From the NCBI GenBank assembly GCA_964645285.1, contig CAZYDR010000136.1, forward strand, positions 1 through 8,929: a stretch of 8,929 nucleotides of DNA, in the 5' to 3' direction. The translations under genes and the position numbers were made by a program. The stretch comes from JAYZAP01 sp964645285. GTDB lineage: Bacteria > Pseudomonadota > Alphaproteobacteria > JAAXGF01. The notes below the pieces were generated by a model, which made no database searches, was not told the origin of the DNA, and worked only from the letters and a program-made list of their open reading frames with translations. Each line of letters opens with the position of its first letter. Positions within the stretch are counted from its first letter, which is position 1. Shown piece by piece: positions 1 to 5,544 of the stretch.

Positions 1-668
1 CCGACATCGACACCCTGGAGCGTATCGAGATTATCCGCGACCTACGCCTCGGCGCCTTCGACGTGCTCATCGGCATCAACCTGCTGCGCGAGGGCCTCGA
101 CATTCCCGAATGCGCCCTGGTCGCCATTCTCGATGCCGACAAGGAGGGCTTCCTGCGCTCCCAGACCTCCCTGGTCCAGACCATCGGCCGGGCGGCGCGC
201 ACCATCGACGGCCGGGTCATCCTCTACGCCGACAAGATGACCCGCAGCCTGACCGCCGCCCTCGACGAGACCAACCGCCGGCGCGAGAAGCAGCAGGCCT
301 TCAACGCCGCCAACGGCATTACGCCGGAGAGCATCCGCAAGAACGTCGACGACATCATCCAAAGCGTCGCCGAGGCCGACTACGTCACCGTCGGCACCGG
401 CGACGAGGGCGCGCCGCATCTGGTCGGCAACAACCTCAAGAGCCACCTCAAGGACATGGAAAAGCGCATGCGCGCCGCCGCCGCCAACCTGGAATTCGAG
501 GAAGCCGCCCGCCTGCGCGACGAAATCCGCCGCTTGGAGGCCACCGAACTCGGCGTCGTCCCGCGCTACGGCCGGGGTGTGAAGCCGAGCGACGTGGGGG
601 GTCCGGGGCAGGCGTATTCGCGCGAGGGGCAGTCGTCGCTGCGGAAGAAGTCGCGCAAGCGGCGGTGA
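1..668 (+). CDS. uvrB: UvrABC system protein B (excinuclease subunit), C-terminal part only
   Basis: This is the end of the UvrB damage-recognition helicase of nucleotide excision repair. UvrB receives damaged DNA from UvrA and positions UvrC for incision in the cytoplasm. The reading frame is open from base 3 to the TGA at 666-668, giving 221 visible residues; the N-terminal two thirds lie outside the window. Seen directly: helicase motif V (IGINLLREGLDIPE, about residues 22-35 of the visible part), motif VI (QTIGRAAR, 59-66), and a C-terminal UVR domain beginning near residue 163 (LEFEEAARLRDEIRRLE) that contacts UvrC. A basic tail ending in KKSRKRR follows. The next gene begins 4 nt downstream. 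Family identity is very secure. Only the start is missing, by truncation at the window edge. Confidence 0.97.
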   Translation, partial: DIDTLERIEIIRDLRLGAFDVLIGINLLREGLDIPECALVAILDADKEGFLRSQTSLVQTIGRAARTIDGRVILYADKMTRSLTAALDETNRRREKQQAFNAANGITPESIRKNVDDIIQSVAEADYVTVGTGDEGAPHLVGNNLKSHLKDMEKRMRAAAANLEFEEAARLRDEIRRLEATELGVVPRYGRGVKPSDVGGPGQAYSREGQSSLRKKSRKRR

Positions 669-672
669 GGGG

Positions 673-1836
673 GTGCTAAGGGACTTTTCAATGCCCGCCT
701 TCGCGGCTGGCGTCCTGGCCGCCTTCGTCGGCTTCGCCGGGTCCTTCGCCATCGTGGTTCAGGGGTTGTACGGGGTCGGGGCCAGTGGGGCGGAGGCGGC
801 TTCGGGGCTTATGGCGCTATCGGTTGCCATGGGGTTGTGCGGCATCTTCCTAAGCCTCAGGACCCGCATGCCGATCAGTGTGGCGTGGTCGACGCCGGGG
901 GCGGCATTCCTGGCCACCCTGGAGCCCATGGAAGGCGGGTTCGCCGTTGCTGTCGGCGCGTTTCTCGTGACCGCGGTGCTGATTATTCTCGCCGGGCTGT
1001 GGAAGCCGTTCGGCCGGGCGGTGTCGGCCATTCCGAAGCCCCTGGCAAGCGCCATGCTGGCGGGGGTGCTGTTGCCGCTCTGCCTGGCGCCGTTCGAGGC
1101 CATTGTCGCGTTTCCCTATGTGGGACTGCCGATCCTTGTGGTCTGGGCCGTGGTCGCCAAGATCAACCGGCTGTTCGCCGTGCCCGCCGCGGTGTTCGTC
1201 GCCGCCGTGTTGATCGTCACCGTGTTCGATGTGGACATCGCCCAAATCAGCGCCTTGTGGTCGAGTCCGGTGGTCGTCATGCCGCGCTTTTCGGCCGCCG
1301 GCATCGTCGGCATTGCGCTTCCCCTGTTTGTCATCACCATGGCGGGCCAGAACATTACCGGCATCGCGGTGTTGGGCAGTTTCGGCTTCAAACTCGATGC
1401 CGGCGCCATGTTCGGCTGGACCGGCCTGTTCAGCCTGGCCTCGGCCCCGTTCGGCGGCCACGCGGTCAATCTGGCGGCTATCACAACGGCCATCTGCGCC
1501 GGCGAGGAGGCCCACTCGGCCCCGGACAAACGCTACTGGGCGGCGGTGGTTGGCGGGGCGACCTACATCGTGTTCGGTCTCACGGCGGGCGCGGCGATTG
1601 CCTTCATCAGCCTGTCGCCGCCAATCCTGATCGCGGCCGTGGCCGGCCTCGCCCTGTTCAGCGCCCTGAGCACCTCGCTGGTTTCAGCCATGACGTCGGA
1701 GAGGGATCGGGAAGCGGCGCTCATCACCTTCCTGGTGACGGCGTCGGGCATGGCTTTCTTCGGTATCAGCGGCGTCTTCTGGGGTCTCCTCGCCGGCGGC
1801 GCGGTTTATCTTTGGGATCATCGGTGCAGCTCATGA
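673..1836 (+). CDS. benE: BenE-type benzoate/proton symporter
   Basis: This is an integral inner-membrane transporter of the BenE family, whose characterised members import benzoate with protons. The protein has 387 residues, the usual family length, and is almost entirely hydrophobic, with about 10-12 membrane segments. Conserved family blocks visible are AWSTPGA (71-77), MAGQNITGI (from 223) and GGHAVNLAAITTAICAG (from 261). The GTG at 673 is preferred because the resulting N-terminus (LRDFSMP) aligns with the FSIP-like N-terminus I recall from E. coli BenE/YdcO. The ATG at 691 has the better ribosome binding site and remains possible. The gene lies 4 nt after uvrB, and its TGA overlaps the next ATG (ATGA at 1833-1836). 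No aromatic-degradation genes are nearby, so benzoate as substrate is carried over from the family and is not shown by context. Confidence 0.87.
   Translation: MLRDFSMPAFAAGVLAAFVGFAGSFAIVVQGLYGVGASGAEAASGLMALSVAMGLCGIFLSLRTRMPISVAWSTPGAAFLATLEPMEGGFAVAVGAFLVTAVLIILAGLWKPFGRAVSAIPKPLASAMLAGVLLPLCLAPFEAIVAFPYVGLPILVVWAVVAKINRLFAVPAAVFVAAVLIVTVFDVDIAQISALWSSPVVVMPRFSAAGIVGIALPLFVITMAGQNITGIAVLGSFGFKLDAGAMFGWTGLFSLASAPFGGHAVNLAAITTAICAGEEAHSAPDKRYWAAVVGGATYIVFGLTAGAAIAFISLSPPILIAAVAGLALFSALSTSLVSAMTSERDREAALITFLVTASGMAFFGISGVFWGLLAGGAVYLWDHRCSS
678..683 (+). promoter_or_regulatory. Shine-Dalgarno-like AAGGGA inside the proposed benE start
   Basis: AAGGGA lies 7 nt before the in-frame ATG at 691, a good spacing. 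The GTG at 673 has only GAGG two bases upstream, which is too close. The site therefore argues for a BenE protein six residues shorter than annotated, against the protein-level alignment that favours GTG. The two signals conflict and the sequence alone does not settle it. Confidence 0.4.
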
Positions 1837-2375
1837 TCTTTGAAACCGAGCGCCTCATCATCCGCAACTACCGGGACGAAGACCGCGCCGTGTTCGCCGC
1901 CATTGCCGGCAATCCGGCGGCGCGGATCCACCATTTGAGTTTGGTGACGCCTGCCGAGTCCGATGCCTTCATCGACAAGCAGACCGCGACCATCAATGAG
2001 TTCGGCTATGGCTTCGCGGCGGTTGAATGCAAGGCTGATGGCGACATTATTGGTGACGTGGGTATTCGGCGCGTGCCGGATCATTATCCGTTTTCAGATG
2101 ATTTCGACTTCGAAATCGGCTGGCAGCTTGATCCGCGGTATTTCGGTAACGGCTACGCCAGCGAAGCGGCCAGGGGCTGGCTCGACCACGGCTTCGGGCC
2201 GCTGGGTATCGACGAAATCGTCGCCTATACGGCGGCGCTCAACACGCCGTCGATCAAGGTCATGGAGCGCATCGGCATGACCCGCGATCCATCGCGCGAC
2301 TACGATCATCGCAACGTGCCGGCGGGGCACCCCCTGCGGCCGCAGATTGTTTATTCGTCAGTCCGGCCCGGCTGA
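1833..2375 (+). CDS. GNAT-family N-acetyltransferase (RimJ/RimL-like)
   Basis: This is a predicted cytoplasmic acetyl-CoA-dependent acyltransferase of 180 residues, a normal length for the RimJ/RimL-like branch. The N-terminus FETERLIIRNYRDEDR is typical of that group. The acetyl-CoA pyrophosphate loop (motif A) is visible as R102-Y-F-G105-N-G107-Y-A-S-E-A after the beta strand FDFEIGWQLD. The segment AALNTPSIKVMERIGM matches the usual motif B region, where an asparagine precedes the helix. The start is the ATG at 1833, whose bases overlap the benE stop. There is no clear ribosome binding site of its own, so it is probably translated by coupling to benE. The same frame stays open upstream through benE, but that part is an out-of-frame shadow. 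The acceptor substrate (a ribosomal protein, small amine or antibiotic) cannot be told from the sequence. Confidence 0.9.
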   Translation: MIFETERLIIRNYRDEDRAVFAAIAGNPAARIHHLSLVTPAESDAFIDKQTATINEFGYGFAAVECKADGDIIGDVGIRRVPDHYPFSDDFDFEIGWQLDPRYFGNGYASEAARGWLDHGFGPLGIDEIVAYTAALNTPSIKVMERIGMTRDPSRDYDHRNVPAGHPLRPQIVYSSVRPG

Positions 2376-2381
2376 TATATC
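2373..2381 (+). promoter_or_regulatory. Possible extended -10 promoter element for the DUF1538 operon
   Basis: TGATATATC at 2373-2381 reads as an extended -10 (TG, one base, TATATC). It overlaps the GNAT stop codon and lies 39 nt before the ATG at 2421. It includes the 8-bp palindrome GATATATC and is an AT-rich island in GC-rich DNA. No convincing -35 box is visible at 16-18 bp. The 45-nt gap here is the only break between the benE-GNAT pair and the DUF1538 genes, so a promoter is plausible, but this is weak evidence. Confidence 0.25.
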
Positions 2382-2420
2382 CTAGGGTCCACGCGGCGCC
2401 TTCAACCACCGGTCAGGCGT

Positions 2421-3155
2421 ATGTTCCAGGGCTTTGTCACGTTCGGGCGGTTGATTGTCGGTACGCTCCGTGACCTGGCGCCGATCATCGTGGTTATCGC
2501 GTTTTTTCAGACTTTCGTGATCGAGCAGCCGTTTCCGGACCTGGAGAGCATCCTGCTCGGCCTAGTGCTGGTGATGACCGGCCTGGCGTTGTTTATTCAG
2601 GGCTTGGAGATGGGGTTGTTCCCCATCGGCGAGTCCATGGCCGGGGCCTTCGCTCGCAAGGGCAGCCTAGCGTGGCTGCTGGCCTTCGCCTTCGCCCTCG
2701 GGTTCGGCACTACCGTGGCCGAGCCGGCGCTTATCGCGGTCGCCGCCGAGGCTGCCCGGGCGGCCGCCGAGGCCGGGTTAATTGGGGGCGGCGAGGCGGC
2801 GCTGGGCGATTACGCGGACGGGCTGCGCTATACGGTGGCGATCTCCGTGGGGGCGGCCCTGGTGCTTGGCGTGCTGCGTATCATCATGGGCTGGCCGGTG
2901 CATTATTTCATCATCGGCGGCTATCTCATCGTCGTGGTGATCACCGGCTTCGCGCCACCGGAGATCGTCGGCATCGCCTATGACGCCGGCGGAGTCACCA
3001 CCTCGACGGTCACCGTGCCGCTGGTCGCGGCCCTGGGCATCGGCCTGGCCTCGGCCATTCGCGGTCGCAATCCGATGATCGACGGCTTCGGCCTGATCGC
3101 CTTCGCCAGCCTCATGCCGATGATCTTCGTGCTGATCTACGGGATGATTTTCTGA
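2421..3155 (+). CDS. DUF1538 family membrane protein, first subunit
   Basis: This is an uncharacterised integral membrane protein of 244 residues with about six to seven hydrophobic segments (roughly 14-33, 41-65, 83-108, 132-156, 158-178, 190-211 and 222-243). Diagnostic DUF1538 blocks are FGTTVAEPAL (95-104), YDAGGVTTSTVTVPL (187-201) and DGFGLIAFASLMPM (from 221). Polar glycine/threonine stretches and an acidic residue (E101) within otherwise hydrophobic segments suggest a substrate or ion path, hence a transporter or channel. That is inference. The start ATG has only a weak ribosome binding site (AGGCG). The TGA overlaps the next ATG (TGATG at 3153-3157), which implies coupled synthesis with the second, homologous subunit. 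I recall DUF1538 proteins of about 500 residues carrying two such repeats; here the repeats are two genes. Confidence 0.88.
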   Translation: MFQGFVTFGRLIVGTLRDLAPIIVVIAFFQTFVIEQPFPDLESILLGLVLVMTGLALFIQGLEMGLFPIGESMAGAFARKGSLAWLLAFAFALGFGTTVAEPALIAVAAEAARAAAEAGLIGGGEAALGDYADGLRYTVAISVGAALVLGVLRIIMGWPVHYFIIGGYLIVVVITGFAPPEIVGIAYDAGGVTTSTVTVPLVAALGIGLASAIRGRNPMIDGFGLIAFASLMPMIFVLIYGMIF

Positions 3156-3964
3156 TGGAACCGGGGCAGGGCCTGGCCCGGGTGCTCACCGCCCTTGGCG
3201 ACACCTTGCTCGACGTCGCGCCCATCGTCATTGTCCTGGTCGGCTTTCAGGCATTCGTGCTGCGCAAGCGTCTGCCCCATATGCGCCGCACCATGATCGG
3301 CATTGTCTATGTGGTGCTCGGTCTCGCTCTTTTTTTGGTCGGGCTCGAACAGGCACTGTTCCCGCTCGGCAAGACCATGGCACAACAGCTCAGCTCCTTC
3401 GCCCATGGCCATGCCCAGGACGGCTACTCGGTGGTGACCTGGGGCGATTATATCTGGCTCTATCTGTTCGCCGCCGCCATCGGTTTTTCCACCACGGTTG
3501 CCGAGCCGTCGCTCATGGCCGTGGCTATCAAGGCGCGGGAAGTGTCCGGCGGCGCCATCAATCCATGGGGCTTGCGACTGGCGGTCGCCGTGGGTGTCGC
3601 CATCGGCGTGGCGCTCGGCTGTTTCCGCATCGTCAGCGGCACGTCGCTGCCGTTTTTCATTATGGCCGGCTACGGCATCGTCATCGTTCAGGCGGTGCTG
3701 GCGCCCCGGTTTATCGTGCCGCTGGCCTTCGATTCCGGCGGCGTCACCACATCCACCGTGACCGTGCCCCTGGTCGCCGCCCTGGGGCTCGGCCTCGCTT
3801 CAACCATCGAAGGCCGCAGCCCGTTGATCGACGGTTTCGGTCTCATCGCCTTCGCCAGCCTGTTTCCCATGATCACCGTAATGGGCTATGCCCATTTCAG
3901 CGCATGGCGCCATCGTCGTCTGACTCGATTGTCGGACAACGGCGATGGCCCAGAGGAGGACTAA
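3155..3964 (+). CDS. DUF1538 family membrane protein, second subunit
   Basis: This 269-residue membrane protein is homologous to the preceding gene product over its whole length. The same three blocks recur as FSTTVAEPSL (111-120), FDSGGVTTSTVTVPL (192-206) and DGFGLIAFASLFPM (from 226). GLEQALFPLGKTMA in the second hydrophobic segment matches GLEMGLFPIGESMA in its partner. It differs by a longer polar loop before the third segment (about residues 84-98) and a charged C-terminal tail ending in GPEED. The two proteins probably form one heteromeric transporter or channel, equivalent to a split two-repeat protein; this is inferred from homology and the overlapping start. Its TAA is followed directly by the ATG of the P-II-like gene, and that gene's ribosome binding site lies within its last codons. 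The substrate is unknown. Confidence 0.88.
   Translation: MEPGQGLARVLTALGDTLLDVAPIVIVLVGFQAFVLRKRLPHMRRTMIGIVYVVLGLALFLVGLEQALFPLGKTMAQQLSSFAHGHAQDGYSVVTWGDYIWLYLFAAAIGFSTTVAEPSLMAVAIKAREVSGGAINPWGLRLAVAVGVAIGVALGCFRIVSGTSLPFFIMAGYGIVIVQAVLAPRFIVPLAFDSGGVTTSTVTVPLVAALGLGLASTIEGRSPLIDGFGLIAFASLFPMITVMGYAHFSAWRHRRLTRLSDNGDGPEED
3952..3960 (+). promoter_or_regulatory. Strong ribosome binding site for the P-II-like gene
   Basis: AGAGGAGGA, an almost perfect Shine-Dalgarno sequence, ends 4 nt before the ATG at 3965 and sits inside the last codons of the second DUF1538 gene. It is much stronger than the sites in front of the two membrane-protein genes. The regulator may therefore be made in excess of the transporter subunits, as would suit a trimeric P-II-type protein. 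That consequence is inferred. Confidence 0.7.
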
Positions 3965-4315
3965 ATGAAGTTTAAGCTCATCATCGCCCTGGTCGATGTC
4001 GACCAGACCGACGCCGCCCTCGAAGCGGCCCGGGCCGGTGGCGCCACCGGCTCGACGGTCATTACCAGCGCCCGTGGCGAGGGCCTCAAGCCGGCCAAGA
4101 CATTCTTGGGCCTCGACCTGGAGGGCACTCGCGATATGGTGCTGCTGCTGGTCGAAGAGCATCTCAGCCGGGACATTCTCGAACATGTTGCCAAGGCCTG
4201 TCATTTCGACGACTCGCCGGGCAGCGGCATCGCCTTCCAGCTCGACATCGAGGACGCCGTCGGGCTGACCTCGCAAATCAGTACCATCTCCAGTGAAATC
4301 GAGGACCAGATATGA
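3965..4315 (+). CDS. P-II-like signalling protein (divergent GlnB superfamily)
   Basis: This is a 116-residue protein with the length and layout of P-II trimer subunits. It has a first beta strand (KFKLIIALV), a helix, the GATGSTVITSARGEG turn that corresponds to GITGMTVTEVKGFG of GlnB, a T-loop region (about 41-57), a core strand MVLLLV, and a C-terminal strand GIAFQLDIEDAVGL that matches GKIFVFDVARVIRI. The T-loop lacks the tyrosine uridylylated in GlnB/GlnK, and the whole protein contains no tyrosine, so classical GlnD control is excluded. P-II proteins bind ATP/ADP and often 2-oxoglutarate, and they act by docking onto partners such as the AmtB channel. Lying between a membrane-protein pair and a CBS protein, this one is a good candidate gate for the DUF1538 transporter. 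It should not be read as a general nitrogen regulator. ATGA overlap links it to the next gene. Confidence 0.82.
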   Translation: MKFKLIIALVDVDQTDAALEAARAGGATGSTVITSARGEGLKPAKTFLGLDLEGTRDMVLLLVEEHLSRDILEHVAKACHFDDSPGSGIAFQLDIEDAVGLTSQISTISSEIEDQI

Positions 4316-4725
4316 GCCAGAAATCCTATACCAAGGTGAAAGACCTGATGCGGCCGTCGCCGGGTCGGATCGACGGCCTTGCGACGGTCCAGGAGGCGCT
4401 CGACATGATGCGCCGCGACAATGTCGGCGCCCTGGTCATCGACCGCCGCCACGACGGCGACGAGTACGGCATCATCGTGCTCTCGGACATCGCCGCCAAG
4501 GTGATCGCCGAGAACCGCTCGCCGGAACGCACCAATGTCTACGAGGTGATGTCCAAGCCGGTGGTTACCGTCGACTGTGAAATGGACATCAAATACGCGG
4601 TCAAGCTGCTCAGCCGCTTCGGCCTCTCCCGCGCCCTGGTTACCGAGGGCGGCGGCCTCGCCGGCCTGGTGACCTTGCGCGAGATGGTGTTCCGCTACAT
4701 CCCCGAAGCCAACGGCGGCGCCTGA
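4312..4725 (+). CDS. Tandem CBS-domain protein
   Basis: This is a 137-residue soluble protein made of a single Bateman module. CBS domain 1 spans about residues 7-66, starting VKDLMRPSP and including NVGALVIDR and YGIIVLSDI. CBS domain 2 spans about 76-131, starting VYEVMSKPVVTV and including SRALVTEGGGLAGLVTLREM. CBS pairs usually bind adenosine nucleotides (AMP, ADP, ATP, c-di-AMP or SAM) and regulate an attached or partner protein. No catalytic domain is attached here, so it probably works in trans. The ATG overlaps the P-II-like stop codon (ATGA at 4312-4315), with a good GAGGA site at 4301-4305. Its position as the fourth gene of the DUF1538 operon suggests a second energy-charge or nucleotide sensor for the same membrane system. 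That role is inferred. Confidence 0.9.
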   Translation: MSQKSYTKVKDLMRPSPGRIDGLATVQEALDMMRRDNVGALVIDRRHDGDEYGIIVLSDIAAKVIAENRSPERTNVYEVMSKPVVTVDCEMDIKYAVKLLSRFGLSRALVTEGGGLAGLVTLREMVFRYIPEANGGA

Positions 4726-4753
4726 ACAGGCCGGCCAGACAAGGAACTACCCT

Positions 4754-5464
4754 ATGACCTTCACCATGATGGGCCGCGACCCGGTCAGCGGGCTGCTCGG
4801 CGTCTGCCTGACGTCGAGTCCCTATAGCGTCGGCGCGCGCTGTCCGTTCATCGCCGCCAATGTGGGCGCGGTATCGACCCAGGCCTACGCCCATCCCGGC
4901 CTCGGGCCGTTGGCGTTGGAACTGCTCGGGCTCGGTTATACGTCGGCCAAGGTATTGGATGAGTTGGCGAGCAACGATGAGTTCAGCGAATACCGCCAGA
5001 TCGGCATTATCGACCGCAACGGCCATTCGGCGGTGTTCACGGGAAATGAGAACAGGGACTGGTCGGGCTGCCTTCAGGGCCGCGACTGGATCGCCATGGG
5101 CAACTATCTCAAGGGCGAGCATATCGTCGAGGCCATGGCGTCGGCCTACCATGACGCCGACGGCGAGATCCTTGAAGAGCGACTGATGCGCGCCATCGAG
5201 GCCGGGCGCGACGCCGGCGGTGAACGGGGCGGCCAGTTTTCCTCGGTCCTGGCGGTGGTCGGCAACGATGCCTACGGTCGCACCGACCTGCGCGTCGACT
5301 GGGTCGACCAGTCCGGGCCGCGCGATGCGGTGGATGATTTGCGGCGTATTTTCGACGGCTACAAGCCGATGATTCCCTACTACGAGGAACGCCCGGCCAA
5401 TCCCCTGATCGGCGATTGGCGGGCGTGGCGCGACGAGGCTACCGGCAAGGTCTGGAAGGACTGA
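4754..5464 (+). CDS. DUF1028 family protein (Ntn-hydrolase-like fold)
   Basis: This 236-residue protein has no visible signal peptide or membrane segment. It matches the DUF1028 family along its length: an N-terminal TFTMMGRDPVSG, then SVGARCPF, VGAVSTQAYAHPGLGP, QIGIIDRNG, MGNYLKGEHIVEAMA and a final region LRVDWVDQSGPRDAVDDLRRIF. DUF1028 is placed in the Ntn-hydrolase superfamily. If Met1 is removed, Thr2 would be the N-terminal residue and a possible nucleophile, which is inference. No reaction is established that I know of. The start ATG at 4754 follows AAGGAA by 7 nt. The gene lies 28 nt after the CBS gene with no terminator-like hairpin ending in a T run between them, so it may be the fifth gene of that operon. 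The role is unknown. Confidence 0.85.
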   Translation: MTFTMMGRDPVSGLLGVCLTSSPYSVGARCPFIAANVGAVSTQAYAHPGLGPLALELLGLGYTSAKVLDELASNDEFSEYRQIGIIDRNGHSAVFTGNENRDWSGCLQGRDWIAMGNYLKGEHIVEAMASAYHDADGEILEERLMRAIEAGRDAGGERGGQFSSVLAVVGNDAYGRTDLRVDWVDQSGPRDAVDDLRRIFDGYKPMIPYYEERPANPLIGDWRAWRDEATGKVWKD

Positions 5465-5473
5465 CAAGCGCGG

Positions 5474-5502
5474 TTGCGAAGGCCCTATTGCGGGCGTATG
5501 GT
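5474..5502 (+). promoter_or_regulatory. Candidate sigma-70-type promoter for the aminotransferase gene
   Basis: TTGCGA at 5474-5479 and TATGGT at 5497-5502 are separated by exactly 17 bp, and each keeps four of the six consensus bases. The -10 lies in the loop of a short hairpin (CGGGCG 5491-5496 with CGCCCG 5504-5509). The hairpin has no T run after it, so it is a poor terminator. The region is the 80-nt gap between the DUF1028 gene and the aminotransferase. The match could be chance. Confidence 0.3.
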
Positions 5503-5544
5503 GCGCCCGAAATTCACCCCTAACGCCGCTATCCGGAGACCGCC

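Noticed and set aside
42..752. Long minus-strand open frame opposite uvrB (236 codons)
   Set aside because: It mirrors a secure uvrB frame, has low-complexity Ala/Gly/Val composition and no recognisable domain. It is typical of high-GC shadow frames.
837..1832. Apparent 332-residue N-terminal extension of the acetyltransferase
   Set aside because: It overlaps benE in another frame and is Arg/Gly/His-rich with no domain. The GNAT domain starts cleanly at the ATG at 1833.
673..1836. NCS2-type xanthine/uracil permease
   Set aside because: AWSTPGA, MAGQNITGI and GGHAVNLAAITTAICAG are the BenE pattern. The length and N-terminus also fit BenE better.
4729..4736. Palindrome GGCCGGCC between the CBS and DUF1028 genes
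   Set aside because: An 8-bp GC palindrome is expected by chance in DNA this rich in GGCC words. There is no spacer loop or T run, so it is not a terminator.
4640..5467. 275-codon minus-strand frame opposite the DUF1028 gene
   Set aside because: The plus strand carries a full-length DUF1028 match with a good ribosome binding site. The minus frame has no recognisable motif.
5491..5509. Hairpin CGGGCG/CGCCCG as a terminator of the DUF1028 gene
   Set aside because: It has only 6 bp, a 7-nt loop and no T run after it. It may be chance, or part of the promoter region.
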